A stretch of DNA of 64,000 nucleotides, taken from the NCBI RefSeq assembly GCF_003058165.1, contig NZ_QBUC01000013.1:1-64000 (forward strand). Reading direction: 5' to 3'. The position numbers and the translations under genes were made by a program. This DNA is from Paenisporosarcina sp. OV554 (lineage in GTDB: Bacteria; Bacillota; Bacilli; Bacillales_A; Planococcaceae). This document shows, one piece after another, positions 16,423 through 26,407 of the stretch. The notes beneath the pieces are model-generated. The model was not told where the DNA came from, ran no database searches, and saw only the letters and a program-made list of their open reading frames with translations. Within the stretch, counting starts at the first letter, position 1. Each line of letters starts with the position of its first letter.

Positions 16423-19400
16423 ATGAAGAGGGAAAAAATCAGTAAGATTCTTACAGGAACGCTAGCTGTTGGCATGTTATTATCTCAAGGTGCTCCATAT
16501 AACGTATTGGCGAAAAGCCCGTTTGAGCTGAAATCGGTTGATCATGCGGAAGAAATTCTAAAGAACCTGACTACGGAACAAAGAAAGGCATTAGAGCAAT
16601 TAGAAACAAATACAACCTTTACCATTTCACCAGATATTGATGAAAATAGCACTGAATTAGTCAAAGTCATCGTCGAATTTGAACAGGCACCAGCGAAAAT
16701 TGAAGTGATGAAACAAGCAGCGAAAGGAAAGAAACTATCTTCTGCTGATGCGAATGAGAAAGTGGAAAAAGCTCATAAAGATTTTAAAGCGCATGTGCAA
16801 TCTTTAAAATCACAGAACAACGTCACTAATTACAAAGTGGAAGATGTAAACATCACAAGAGAGTATAAAAACGCCATTAACGGTGTAGCGATGACGTTGC
16901 CTGGTATAGCCGTACAAGATTTACTGCAATCCGGAGTAGTTAATCGTATCTTTAAAGATTACGAGGTAAAAGTGGAAACGCCGGTAAAAACGAAAGTAGC
17001 CATCGATCCTAAAATGGCAGACAGTATTCCGCAAATTGGCGTGGACAAGCTGCATGCCGAGAATATTAAGGGTAAAGGCATTAAAGTCGGTGTGCTGGAT
17101 ACAGGGATTGACTACAATCATCCAGACTTAAAAGATGTTTATAAGGGTGGATATGATTTTGTAGATGATGATGCAGATCCGATGGAAACAACCTACGAGG
17201 ATTGGATTAATGCTGGCAAGCCAACATATCCTGGTTTAGTGTATTATACAAACCATGGAACACATGTCGCAGGGACAATTGCAGCCCAACAGAAAAACGG
17301 TGTGGATTATGCTGTGAAAGGGGTAGCACCGGAAGTAGATTTATATGCTTATCGAGTATTGGGAGTTTGGGGTGGAGGAGATACAGCGGGAATCCTTGCT
17401 GGAATCGATCAAGCGATTACAGATGGCATGGACGTCATCAATATGTCGCTCGGCGCCGCGACGAACAATCCTTTATACGCCACTTCTGTCGCAGTAAATA
17501 ATGCCATGCTTTCAGGTGTGGTGACCGTCGTTGCTGCAGGTAACGCCGGACCGAACGAAAAAACGCTTGGTTCTCCAGGAACAGCGGCTCTCGGTATTTC
17601 AGTAGGGGCAAGCGATGTTTCCATGACCATTCCTACATTTAGTGGAAGCGCTTCCGCCGAGAAATTTGAAAATATGCAGCTACTAGGCAAAGACTTTTCT
17701 GACCAATTAGAAGATTTACAAGGACAATCCTTACCAATTGTATTTGCGGGACTTGGTAAAGCAACTGATTTTACCGGAAAAGATGTCAGCGGGAAAATTG
17801 CGTTGATTCAGCGCGGGGAAATTGCGTTTGATGAAAAAATCAAAAACGCCAAAAATGCTGGAGCAAAAGCTGTTATCGTGTATAACAATGTAGACGGACA
17901 AATATCTGCTTATTTAGGTGAGGGTGTAGGTTTCATTCCATCTTTCCGCGTGTCAAAAGCAGATGGCGAACGGTTAAAGGGGCTAGGGGAAGTATCTTTC
18001 AAATTCGAAACGTTGAGCAATACAAAAACAGAAGGCGATCACTTGGCTGATTTCAGCTCACGTGGACCGGTAAACGGGAACTACGATATCAAGCCGGATG
18101 TAGTCGCTCCAGGTGTGTCTATATTCTCTACAACACCGGAATTCATCAACGATCCGCAGGACGGCATTAATTACGGAAATGCCTATGTGCGAATGTCGGG
18201 CACATCGATGGCTACGCCACACGTGGCAGGTGCAGCAGCATTGATTTTGCAGGAGCATCCTGAATATACTCCTTTCGATGTAAAATTGGCACTCATGAAT
18301 ACTTCGGATGATTTAAAAGGGAATAATTCTGTATACGAAGTGGGCGCAGGACGAATCGATGCCTATCAAGCGGTTCATACAGATACATCCATCAAAGTAT
18401 GGGATAAGACACAAAATATCGAGAATGGAAACGTCATAGAAATTGATGAAGAAACAGGTTCCATTGTATTCGGCAAACATTATAAAAAAGATGATCAACC
18501 CATTGAAGCAAGTAAAAAAGTGACGGTTCAAAACAACAGCCAGGAAGAAAAATCTTTTACACTAGAAGTGGAGTATCACGGTGAGCGTAAAGGGATTCAA
18601 GATGCAGTGAGTAACGGTGTTACAGTGGATGTGCCTTTATCGATTACAGTGGGAGGCGGCCAAATACAAGCGCTTCAGCCAAAAATGACGATACCAGCCA
18701 GCGCTGCGGAAGGCAGATATGAAGGATATATCCATGTGACCAATGCCAACAATCCGGCCGAAACCTATCAAATTCCATTTGCTGTCATGGTGACGGAAAA
18801 AGGATTTGCTTATCTGAAAACGACTAGACCATCCGTGACAAATACAACGCCTTTCTGGGAACATAATGACACAGTGATCCATGGCATCATGAAGTTAAAT
18901 AGCCCAATGAAAACCATCGATGTGCTTGTAAAAGACAGTAAAACAGGAAAAGCTGTAGGGTTCATAGGAACAGCGAACACGAGTAAATTACAATTAGATG
19001 CAGAAACTTTTCTTCTTGGTGTGTTCAACGGTACGGTCTTTCCATTTACAAATGATTCTTCCAAGCCAATCAGTGATCTTCCTGTGAAGCTTCCAGAAGG
19101 CGATTATATACTGGAAATGATTGCACACGATGAGGAAGGTGGATCATATGTGGTAGACAATCCGCTTATCGTGGACAATACAGTACCAGAAGTGAACATG
19201 AATATAAAACCGGGTGTAATCGAGATCAATGATTCTATGTACACAGTAGAAGATGGCAAAAAAGCAGTGTGGCTGCATGGAACAGCGAAGGATGCGACAG
19301 TGAATCTATTACAATCTAAAGGGGTGGACGTCAATCAATCGTCCAACACTATGGCTTACTATGCAAACTCTCCATGGATAGCCGGGACCTTCCCGATTCA

Positions 19401-20577
19401 GTCAAATGGTGATGTAAAATTGGGAGTTGAGGAAGGTGATATTGCAACACAACCTTTAAATTTGTGGTTGAGAACGTGGGATATTGCCACGGTAGATAAT
19501 ATGCAAAAGTATGTCTTCTTGAAAGAAGGAACCGAATATACGACTACCAGTTATGACAAGAAAGAGTTGAAAGTCGGCGATAACTTTACGATGACACTCA
19601 GCCTTAATAATGTGAAACAGCTTGTTTCCGGAGAATTTAATGTAGAGTTCGACAAAGACTTCTTCACGTATACGAATGTGAAGCTGAACAAGGCAGTCAA
19701 ACAATATGGAAATGAAAAAGGCTTACAGGTATCACTCCATAAGCCGGTTGTGACGGAAGAAGGTAGATTCCTTAATAGTTTGAACATCGGTGCTTCCATT
19801 ACTGGAAATGCATTTAAAGGACTGAACGGAGATATGCCGTTCCTCGATGTAACGTTTAAAGTAATGAATGATGAAGTTTACGATATTGTTCCTGGATTTA
19901 AAGTACAGAAGGGGTCATATAAGAAATCGGGACAAATAGCAGGCACTGCCATTCCTTTTTACGGTAATGAGAATCTTAAAGTAATTTCTACACATACACA
20001 GTTGCTGGGATCCATCACGCCGGAAGCATTTGTGATAAGTAATCCAGGGCAGGGTGAAACTATGAGAAAAGTGGATTATTCAAAAATAGGAGCGCAAGTA
20101 TATGCTCTCTCCAGAAGTGGTAAAAAATATAAAGGAACAATTAATAAAAATGGATCTTTCACGATCAATGATATTCCGGCTTCCGATCAAGTATATACAG
20201 CTGTTTTCGATGTTCCGGGGCATCTGAAAGCGATGAAGAAGTTCATTCCTGGATATCATGATGCAAAAGGTGAGCTACGTGGGCAATTTCTTAGAATTGG
20301 CCAGAGGAGTCTTGCAGGGGATGTGAATGGCGACAAAATGATTGATATCCTCGATATCCAGAGTGTCGTGGATGCATATGGCATGAAGGATTCATCCATC
20401 GTGCCGCAAGATCTCAATCAAGATGGTGTGGTGAACGAGACAGACATTCGCTTCGTTGAGAAAAATTTCTTAACGAAGGGACCGGATGCACCTGCCGATA
20501 AACAGCCAAAAGAAAAAATTGGCAAGAAAGGGCTGGAATACTTCCTGCGTCTTATCGGTCTTGAGCCGAAGCAATAA
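16423..20577 (+). CDS. Vpr-like secreted subtilase with cohesin-like and dockerin modules, paralogue 1
   Basis: A 1384-residue secreted protease. Signal peptide about 1-31; I9-type propeptide about 60-175; catalytic domain about 215-640 with D226 (L-D-T-G-I-D), H278 (N-H-G-T-H-V-A-G) and S595 (S-G-T-S-M-A-T-P). A PA domain is inserted at about 430-525 (G-K-I-A-L-I-Q-R-G). Fn3/Ig-like domains follow. About 1040-1175 is cohesin-like (K-V-G-D-N-F-T-M-T-L, then G-E-F-N-V-E-F-D); about 1215-1290 is a carboxypeptidase-regulatory-like fold; 1297-1350 is a dockerin pair with calcium loops D-V-N-G-D-K-M-I-D and D-L-N-Q-D-G-V-V-N. A conserved basic tail ends the protein. The catalytic part resembles Bacillus Vpr (806 aa), but the C-terminal extension is much longer. 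Confidence 0.92.
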   Translation: MKREKISKILTGTLAVGMLLSQGAPYNVLAKSPFELKSVDHAEEILKNLTTEQRKALEQLETNTTFTISPDIDENSTELVKVIVEFEQAPAKIEVMKQAAKGKKLSSADANEKVEKAHKDFKAHVQSLKSQNNVTNYKVEDVNITREYKNAINGVAMTLPGIAVQDLLQSGVVNRIFKDYEVKVETPVKTKVAIDPKMADSIPQIGVDKLHAENIKGKGIKVGVLDTGIDYNHPDLKDVYKGGYDFVDDDADPMETTYEDWINAGKPTYPGLVYYTNHGTHVAGTIAAQQKNGVDYAVKGVAPEVDLYAYRVLGVWGGGDTAGILAGIDQAITDGMDVINMSLGAATNNPLYATSVAVNNAMLSGVVTVVAAGNAGPNEKTLGSPGTAALGISVGASDVSMTIPTFSGSASAEKFENMQLLGKDFSDQLEDLQGQSLPIVFAGLGKATDFTGKDVSGKIALIQRGEIAFDEKIKNAKNAGAKAVIVYNNVDGQISAYLGEGVGFIPSFRVSKADGERLKGLGEVSFKFETLSNTKTEGDHLADFSSRGPVNGNYDIKPDVVAPGVSIFSTTPEFINDPQDGINYGNAYVRMSGTSMATPHVAGAAALILQEHPEYTPFDVKLALMNTSDDLKGNNSVYEVGAGRIDAYQAVHTDTSIKVWDKTQNIENGNVIEIDEETGSIVFGKHYKKDDQPIEASKKVTVQNNSQEEKSFTLEVEYHGERKGIQDAVSNGVTVDVPLSITVGGGQIQALQPKMTIPASAAEGRYEGYIHVTNANNPAETYQIPFAVMVTEKGFAYLKTTRPSVTNTTPFWEHNDTVIHGIMKLNSPMKTIDVLVKDSKTGKAVGFIGTANTSKLQLDAETFLLGVFNGTVFPFTNDSSKPISDLPVKLPEGDYILEMIAHDEEGGSYVVDNPLIVDNTVPEVNMNIKPGVIEINDSMYTVEDGKKAVWLHGTAKDATVNLLQSKGVDVNQSSNTMAYYANSPWIAGTFPIQSNGDVKLGVEEGDIATQPLNLWLRTWDIATVDNMQKYVFLKEGTEYTTTSYDKKELKVGDNFTMTLSLNNVKQLVSGEFNVEFDKDFFTYTNVKLNKAVKQYGNEKGLQVSLHKPVVTEEGRFLNSLNIGASITGNAFKGLNGDMPFLDVTFKVMNDEVYDIVPGFKVQKGSYKKSGQIAGTAIPFYGNENLKVISTHTQLLGSITPEAFVISNPGQGETMRKVDYSKIGAQVYALSRSGKKYKGTINKNGSFTINDIPASDQVYTAVFDVPGHLKAMKKFIPGYHDAKGELRGQFLRIGQRSLAGDVNGDKMIDILDIQSVVDAYGMKDSSIVPQDLNQDGVVNETDIRFVEKNFLTKGPDAPADKQPKEKIGKKGLEYFLRLIGLEPKQ

Positions 20578-20691
20578 ACATAATCTCATTAGGAAGTTCA
20601 TAAAAGAACTAAAAGGGTGGCCACATAAAGAAGATGGTTTCTGTACGTTGGACTTACCCCTCTCAAGTAGACATTAATAAAAAAATGATTA

Positions 20692-20822
20692 TTAAGCAGC
20701 CTTAGCCCTGTATTCTTGGGGGCTAAGGTTTTTTAATATCTTCTGGAGCCGTTTGTTATTGTAGAACCAAATATAGCGCTTCACCGCATGCTCCACTTGT
20801 TTCTGTTACGTAAACTGATATC
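20692..20822 (-). mobile_element. IS3-family transposase remnant (C-terminus of OrfB)
   Basis: On the minus strand, E-H-A-V-K-R-Y-I-W-F-Y-N-N-K-R-L-Q followed by L-S-P-Q-E-Y-R-A-K-A-A and a stop is the standard C-terminal end of IS150-like IS3 transposases. A stop codon interrupts the frame upstream and no catalytic D-D-E part is present. Confidence 0.8.
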
Positions 20823-20823
20823 G

Positions 20824-21195
20824 ATCAAACACACTGTGTTCGATCACGAAATGATTACTGGAGCACCTTTAAGTTGTGTTCCAGCCCTGAAGAAAATAGG
20901 GAGTAAACAATATATTGACCTTTTGTTCCGACGGCGAGATGACATTTGAAGCCAAACCAGAAGACGTTCTTCTCTTCACCATTCTTTTTCCTCCATTTAG
21001 GATGAATGGGTACAGAAGAACGAAGTTCTAATAGTGGTATATCTAGTTGATCAGCAATCTATTTTTCAAACAATGGATGAGTGGCTTCTTTTTCAGTTCC
21101 GTTATCACATTTTCTTTCTTAAATGGTGCACGGTTACGGGCTTCGACATAGGTTGCGTCAAAATCGTTAGATTTCTACTCGTCCCGACTTACATA
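20824..21195 (-). mobile_element. Second decayed DDE transposase remnant
   Basis: Minus-strand frames give D-F-D-A-T-Y-V-E-A-R-N-R-A-P-F, then after a stop D-Q-L-D-I-P-L-L-E-L-R, H-P-K-W-R-K-K-N-G-E-E-K-N-V-F-W-F-G and H-L-A-V-G-T-K-G-Q-Y. The blocks D-A-T-Y, K-N-V-F-W-F-G-x-K-x-H-L-A-V look like an IS4/IS1182-type transposase core. Multiple stops and missing ends show it is dead. Together with the IS3 piece it fills the gap between the two protease paralogues. Confidence 0.6.
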
Positions 21196-21307
21196 AAAAT
21201 TATGCGTAAATAAAGTTCGGTAAAACACTTGACTGAACGTAAGAAAATGTCCTGTACTTTACTATTCCGCTTGAATACTAGTGATTAGAATAGTGCTTTT
21301 GTTTTAT

Positions 21308-21323
21308 CGGGTAGTAAAACCAA
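21308..21323. promoter_or_regulatory. Degenerate dyad, protease promoter element 3
   Basis: CGGGT and ACCAA arms flank six instead of five bases here, so the dyad of the other two promoters is weakened, while the CodY box downstream is intact. It lies 45 rather than 44 bases from the CodY core. Confidence 0.4.
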
Positions 21324-21350
21324 TGGTTGCTAAATTTACATCCTATGTTT

Positions 21351-21365
21351 AATTTTCTGAAAAGT
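21351..21365. promoter_or_regulatory. CodY-binding box upstream of subtilase 3
   Basis: AATTTTCTGAAAAGT, 14 of 15 to the CodY consensus with the alternative W base at the centre. ACTAGTTTC follows at 21401, again exactly 48 bases after the TTTTC core. Confidence 0.8.
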
Positions 21366-21490
21366 AGAAATATGGGATGATGTAAGACAGAATCGAGTTA
21401 ACTAGTTTCAGGGATTCTTCTTTAAAAGACTTGTTTGTAATATAAGTTAAGCTAGAAAAAAACAATTACAAAAGGACAAGGGGATGCGGT

Positions 21491-24400
21491 ATGAAGAGGA
21501 AAAAATTCAGTAAAATCATGACAGGATCGTTAGTGGTTGGCATGTTATTATCTCAAGGTACTCCATATAACGTATTGGCGAAAAGCCCGTTTGAGCTGAA
21601 TCCAGTTGAAAATGCGGAAGAGATTTTAGCGAGCCTGTCTGCAGAACAAAGAAAGGCATTAGAGCAATTAGAAACAAATACAACCTTTACCATTTCACCG
21701 GATATTGATGCGAAAAGCACTGAATTAGTCAAAGTCATCGTGGAATTCAATCAGGCACCAGTGCAAATTGAAGTGATGAAACAAGCGGCGAAAGGAAAAA
21801 AACTATCTTCCTCTGCTGCAAATGAAAAAGTGGAACAATCTCACAAAGCTTTTAAAGCGCATGTGCAATCATTGAAAGTGCAGAAGAACTCGACCGCATA
21901 CAAAGCGGAAGACGTCACCATCACAAGAGAATATAAAAAGGCCATCAACGGGGTAGCGATGACGTTGCCTGGTACGGCCGTACAAGATTTGCTGCAATCC
22001 GGCGTAGTTAAACATGTCTTTAAAGACTACGAGGTAAAAGTAGATCCACAGGCAGAAACGCAAGTAGCCATTGAACCGAAAATGGCAGATAGTATTCCGC
22101 AAATTGGCGTGGACAAGCTTCATGCCGAGAATATTAAGGGTAAAGGCATTAAAGTCGGTGTGCTGGATACAGGGATTGACTATAATCATCCGGACTTAAA
22201 AGATGTTTATAAAGGCGGATATGATTTTGTAAATAACGATGCAGATCCGATGGAAACAACATACGAGGATTGGATAAAAGCCGGTAAGCCAACAGTCCCT
22301 GGTCGTGTGTATTACACGAATCATGGAACACATGTCGCAGGGACGATTGCAGCCCAACAGAAAAACGATGTGGATTACGCTGTAAAAGGGGTAGCGCCGG
22401 AAGTAGATTTATATGCTTATCGAGTATTGGGACCTTGGGGTTCAGGATCTACTGCAGGAATCCTTGCTGGAATCGATCAAGCGATTACAGATAGCATGGA
22501 CGTCATTAATTTATCGCTCGGGGCCGCGACGAACAATCCTTTATACGCTACTTCTATCGCGATAAATAATGCCATGCTTTCAGGCGTAGTGGCCGTCGTT
22601 GCTGCAGGGAACTCCGGACCTAACGAAAAAACGCTTGGTTCTCCAGGAACAGCGGCTCTCGGTATTTCAGTAGGAGCAAGCGATGTTTCCATGACCATTC
22701 CTACATTTAGTGGAAGCGTTTATACGAATGAATTTGATAATTTGCAACGTCTCGGTGAAGACCTATCTCATCAATTAGAAGATTCAAATCTTAACAGCGA
22801 GGACCTTTCTCCTAAATTAGAAGATAAGAAGAAGGGCTTGTCTCACCAATTAGAAGATTTGCAACTTCTCGGCAAAGACTTTTCTGACCAATTAGAAGAT
22901 TTACAAGGACAATCTCTACCCATTGTATTTGCGGGACTTGGTAAAACAAGTGATTTTACAGGAAAAGACGTCAGCGGAAAAATCGCCTTAATTCAGCGCG
23001 GGGAACTAGCCTTTGATGAAAAAATCAAAAATGCCAAAAACGCCGGGGCTAAAGCTGTGATTGTGTTCAACAATGTCGACGGACAAATACCTAGCTACTT
23101 GGGCGAGGTCGTTGGTTTAATCCCGTCTTTCCGCCTATCAAAAGCGGATGGTGAGCGGTTAAAGGAGTTAGAAGAAGGTTCTTTCACATTTGAAACGTTA
23201 GGTAATACTAAAACGGAAGGCGATCACTTGGCTGATTTCAGCTCGCGTGGACCGGTAAACGGGAACTACGATATCAAGCCGGATGTGGTTGCTCCTGGTG
23301 TTTCGATTTTCTCTACGACACCGGAATACATTAATGATCCGCAGGACGGCATTAATTACGGAAATGCCTATGTGCGAATGTCGGGCACATCGATGGCTAC
23401 GCCACATGTGGCAGGTACAGCCGCATTGATTTTACAGGAGCATCCGGAATACACGCCTTTCGATGTGAAATTGGCACTCATGAATACATCAGATGATTTA
23501 CAAGGGGATAATTCCGTATATGAAGTGGGCTCAGGACGAATCGATGCCTATCAAGCAGTTCATGCAGATACATCGATCAAAGTATGGGATAAGACACAAA
23601 ATATCGAGAATGGAAAAGTTGTAGAAATTGATGAAGAAACAGGTTCCATTGTATTCGGCAGATATTATAAAAAAGATGATCAGCCCATTGAAGCAAGTAA
23701 AAAGGTGACGGTTCAAAACAACAGCCAGGAAAAAAAATCTTTTACACTAGAAGTGGAGTATCACGGTGAGCGCACAGGGATTCAAGATGCAGAGAGTAAC
23801 GGTGTTACAGTGGATGTGCCTTCAACGATTACAGTGGGAGGCGGCCAAGTACAAGCGCTTCAGCCAAAAATAACGATACCAACCAGCGCTGCGGTCGGAA
23901 GATATGAAGGGTATATTCATGTGACCAATGCCAACAACCCAGATGAAACCTATCAAGTTCCATTTGCTGTCATGGCGACGGAAAAGGGAATTGCTCAAGT
24001 CAAAACGACTAGACCGTCCGTGACAAATACGACGCCTTTCTGGCAATTTAATGATACATCAATCAATGCCAAAGTAAAGTTGAATAGCCCAATGAAAACC
24101 ATAGATGTGCTTGTAAAAGAAAGTAAAACAGGAAAAGCAGTAGGGTTCATAGGAACAGCGGACGTGAGTACAGCACCTACAGATGTGGAATTTGCTTTTT
24201 TTGGTGTGTTCAACGGCAAGGTCCATCCATTTACAAATGATTCTTCCAAGCCGATCGGTGACGCTGTTGTGAAGCTTACGGAAGGCGATTATCTAGTAGA
24301 ATTGGTTGCACATGATGAGGATGGGGGAACTTATGTTTTTAGCAATCCGCTTATCGTGGACAATACAGTACCAGAAGTGAATATGGATATTAAACCGGGT

Positions 24401-25756
24401 ATTATCGAAATCAATGATTCGATGTACACAGTAGAAGATGGCCAAAAAGCAGTGTGGCTGCATGGAACAGCTAAGGATGCGACAGTGAATCTATTACAAT
24501 CTAAAGGGTTGGACTTCGATCAATCGTCCAACAAAATGGCATACAACGCAAACTCTCCATATATAACGGGGTACTTCCCGATTCAAGCGAATGGGGATGT
24601 AAAATTCGGAATCGAGGAAAGTGATATTGCAACAAAGCCTTTAGATTTTTTATTGAGAACATCTGATATTGCAACGACTGTTGGAAGGCAAAACTATGTC
24701 TTCCTGAAGGAAGGGACGGAATATACGACTTCGAGTTTTGATAAGAAAGAGTTGAAACTCGGCGACAATGTTACGATGACACTCAGTCTTAATAATGTGA
24801 AGCAGCTTGTATCTGGAGAATTTAATGTATCGGTCCGTAAAGACTTTTTTAAATTTGCGAATGTGAAGCTGAACAATACGGTAAAACAGTATGCAAAGGA
24901 TAGAGGTTTACAGGTATCACTCCATGAGCCTATTGTGACGGAGGGTACAGGCTACGATAATTTGAAAATCGGTGCGTCTATTACAGGAAATGTATTCAGA
25001 GGACTGAACGGAGATATACCGTTCCTCGATGTAACGTTTAAAGTAACGGACGATGAATTTTATCAAATTCCTCTTAAATTTAATGTAGACAAGGCGTCTT
25101 ATAAAAAATCGGGACAAATAGCAGACACTGCCATTCCTTATTACAGCACTGAATATATTAATATAATTCCAAAAAATACACAGGTGCCGGGAGCCATACT
25201 GCCGGAAGCATTTGTGTTAGGGGAACCAGGTTCTCAATATTTGAAGAAAGGGGATTATACAAAAATAGGTGCACAAGTATATGCTCTCTCCAGAAGTGGC
25301 AAAAAGTATAAAGGAACAATTGATAGTAAAGGATATTACAAGATTAGTGATATACCGGCTAGCGATCAAGAATATACAATTGTTGCCGATGTTCCGGGGC
25401 ATCTCAAAGTAATGCGGCAGTTCATTCCTGGATATCATAATGGGAAAGGTGAGCTAATTGGCCAAAGTATTACAATGAGCCTGAAAAGTCTTGCAGGGGA
25501 TGTGAATGGCGACAAAATGATTGATATCCTCGATATCCAGAGTGTCGTGGATGCATATGGTACGAAGGATACATCCATCGTGCAGCAAGATATCGATCAA
25601 GATGGTTTGGTGAACGAGACAGACATTCGCTTCGTTGAGAAAAATTTCTTAACGAAGGGACCTGACGCACCTGCCAATAAACAGCCGAAAGAAAAGATTG
25701 GCAAAAAAGGGCTGGAATACTTCCTGCGTCTTGTCGGTCTTGAGCCGAAACAATAA
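21491..25756 (+). CDS. Vpr-like secreted subtilase with cohesin-like and dockerin modules, paralogue 2
   Basis: A 1421-residue paralogue of the preceding protease with the same module order: signal peptide, I9 propeptide, S8 domain (D226, H278, S634), inserted PA domain, Fn3/Ig-like region, cohesin-like module ([10 protein letters not shown]), carboxypeptidase-regulatory-like fold, dockerin pair (D-V-N-G-D-K-M-I-D and D-I-D-Q-D-G-L-V-N) and the same tail. It is longer because a charged segment before the PA domain has expanded by repetition (22741-22909). Pro, PA and dockerin regions are almost identical to paralogue 1; the cohesin-like module has diverged most. Promoter and leader, including the AAAAGGACAAGGGG ribosome site, are also conserved. 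Confidence 0.92.
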   Translation: MKRKKFSKIMTGSLVVGMLLSQGTPYNVLAKSPFELNPVENAEEILASLSAEQRKALEQLETNTTFTISPDIDAKSTELVKVIVEFNQAPVQIEVMKQAAKGKKLSSSAANEKVEQSHKAFKAHVQSLKVQKNSTAYKAEDVTITREYKKAINGVAMTLPGTAVQDLLQSGVVKHVFKDYEVKVDPQAETQVAIEPKMADSIPQIGVDKLHAENIKGKGIKVGVLDTGIDYNHPDLKDVYKGGYDFVNNDADPMETTYEDWIKAGKPTVPGRVYYTNHGTHVAGTIAAQQKNDVDYAVKGVAPEVDLYAYRVLGPWGSGSTAGILAGIDQAITDSMDVINLSLGAATNNPLYATSIAINNAMLSGVVAVVAAGNSGPNEKTLGSPGTAALGISVGASDVSMTIPTFSGSVYTNEFDNLQRLGEDLSHQLEDSNLNSEDLSPKLEDKKKGLSHQLEDLQLLGKDFSDQLEDLQGQSLPIVFAGLGKTSDFTGKDVSGKIALIQRGELAFDEKIKNAKNAGAKAVIVFNNVDGQIPSYLGEVVGLIPSFRLSKADGERLKELEEGSFTFETLGNTKTEGDHLADFSSRGPVNGNYDIKPDVVAPGVSIFSTTPEYINDPQDGINYGNAYVRMSGTSMATPHVAGTAALILQEHPEYTPFDVKLALMNTSDDLQGDNSVYEVGSGRIDAYQAVHADTSIKVWDKTQNIENGKVVEIDEETGSIVFGRYYKKDDQPIEASKKVTVQNNSQEKKSFTLEVEYHGERTGIQDAESNGVTVDVPSTITVGGGQVQALQPKITIPTSAAVGRYEGYIHVTNANNPDETYQVPFAVMATEKGIAQVKTTRPSVTNTTPFWQFNDTSINAKVKLNSPMKTIDVLVKESKTGKAVGFIGTADVSTAPTDVEFAFFGVFNGKVHPFTNDSSKPIGDAVVKLTEGDYLVELVAHDEDGGTYVFSNPLIVDNTVPEVNMDIKPGIIEINDSMYTVEDGQKAVWLHGTAKDATVNLLQSKGLDFDQSSNKMAYNANSPYITGYFPIQANGDVKFGIEESDIATKPLDFLLRTSDIATTVGRQNYVFLKEGTEYTTSSFDKKELKLGDNVTMTLSLNNVKQLVSGEFNVSVRKDFFKFANVKLNNTVKQYAKDRGLQVSLHEPIVTEGTGYDNLKIGASITGNVFRGLNGDIPFLDVTFKVTDDEFYQIPLKFNVDKASYKKSGQIADTAIPYYSTEYINIIPKNTQVPGAILPEAFVLGEPGSQYLKKGDYTKIGAQVYALSRSGKKYKGTIDSKGYYKISDIPASDQEYTIVADVPGHLKVMRQFIPGYHNGKGELIGQSITMSLKSLAGDVNGDKMIDILDIQSVVDAYGTKDTSIVQQDIDQDGLVNETDIRFVEKNFLTKGPDAPANKQPKEKIGKKGLEYFLRLVGLEPKQ
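22741..22909 (+). repeat. In-frame repeat expansion within subtilase 3
   Basis: Four imperfect copies of a 10-14 residue unit with consensus L-G-x-D-L-S-x-Q-L-E-D: [32 protein letters not shown] and [12 protein letters not shown]. The upstream paralogue has only the last copy. The segment is very acidic and probably an exposed linker at the entrance to the PA domain. Confidence 0.8.
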
Positions 25757-25772
25757 CAAGAGGGATGTTGAT

Positions 25773-25809
25773 AAAAGGGGAGGAATGCGAAAGCATTTCT
25801 CCCCTTTTT
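25773..25809 (+). terminator. Rho-independent terminator
   Basis: AAAAGGGGAG-AATGC, loop GAAA, GCATT-CTCCCCTTTTT. It ends the third subtilase transcript 17 bases after its stop. Confidence 0.9.
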
Positions 25810-25814
25810 ACTAT

Positions 25815-26190
25815 ATGGAGCTAATCGTTTCAGTGTTTTGGTCAAATCCTAAATATGAACCATTTCAAACTGAGGTTAAAAAAATTCCACTTAATGAAAA
25901 ATATGTTAAAGATGCTGAGGAAAGGCTCAAGCGTTTTGCTCCTTACATTGCTAAAGTTTTTCCTGAAACAAGAAACCTAAATGGAATCATTGAATCTCCT
26001 ATTGTACCCATCCCGGCGATGCATCAACAGTTATCACACATGTACAAACCCATTAGAAGGGGTTTTTATTGAAATGTGACAGCCACCTTCCCATTTCAGA
26101 TTCCATTAAAGCGCGCGGCGGCATTTACGAAGTGTTGAAACACGCAGAAATGTTGGCTCTTAAACATGGTTTATTGAAGGTAAATGGTGT
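25815..26190 (+). pseudogene. Truncated, frameshifted copy of dsdA
   Basis: Starting at [11 protein letters not shown], the sequence follows residues 24-138 of the intact D-serine ammonia-lyase at 8135, including the S-I-K-A-R-G-G PLP-lysine region, with about 90 percent base identity. A frameshift falls near 26050, where Y-E-H-P-L-E-G becomes Y-K-P-I-R-R-G. The match stops near 26190, at the codons after H-G-L-L, where the tail of the small-protein gene on the other strand begins. The remaining two thirds of the enzyme are absent. Confidence 0.9.
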
Positions 26191-26221
26191 TAAATATGAG
26201 AGTACTAAAACAAAATATTTC

Positions 26222-26407
26222 TTATTTATAGCGTCGATAATTTGGCTTGTCTTTGTTTTTCTCTGGTTGAATATTGTTATTAATTATTTCCGTTAAATCC
26301 CGAGAAAATTCGTCTCGGCCATTGTCTGTGCGTGGCTTTTCCGTTTTAGGTGTTTGTGTTTTAGGCTTTTGATTGTTACTTGAAGACTTTTGATTATTAT
26401 TTTTCAT
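26222..26407 (-). CDS. Small hydrophilic protein, member B of a two-member local family
   Basis: A 61-residue basic protein, paralogue of the gene at 3527-3709. Shared order: [19 protein letters not shown], then [15 protein letters not shown]. It is likely disordered, with one short amphipathic helix at E-F-S-R-D-L. The ATG at 26407 is chosen because AAAGGGGAT precedes it; a frame-matched ATG at 26425 adds six residues but has no site. The gene abuts the broken dsdA copy. Confidence 0.6.
   Translation of the reverse strand: MKNNNQKSSSNNQKPKTQTPKTEKPRTDNGRDEFSRDLTEIINNNIQPEKNKDKPNYRRYK

Noticed and set aside
20824-21195. Functional transposon between the protease paralogues
   Set aside because: Both transposase pieces have internal stops and missing catalytic parts, and no terminal repeats could be paired.
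26041-26070. AAACCC...GGGGTTTTT hairpin inside the broken dsdA copy, like a terminator
   Set aside because: The stem is only six pairs and arises from the frameshifted codons of dsdA; no gene ends there.
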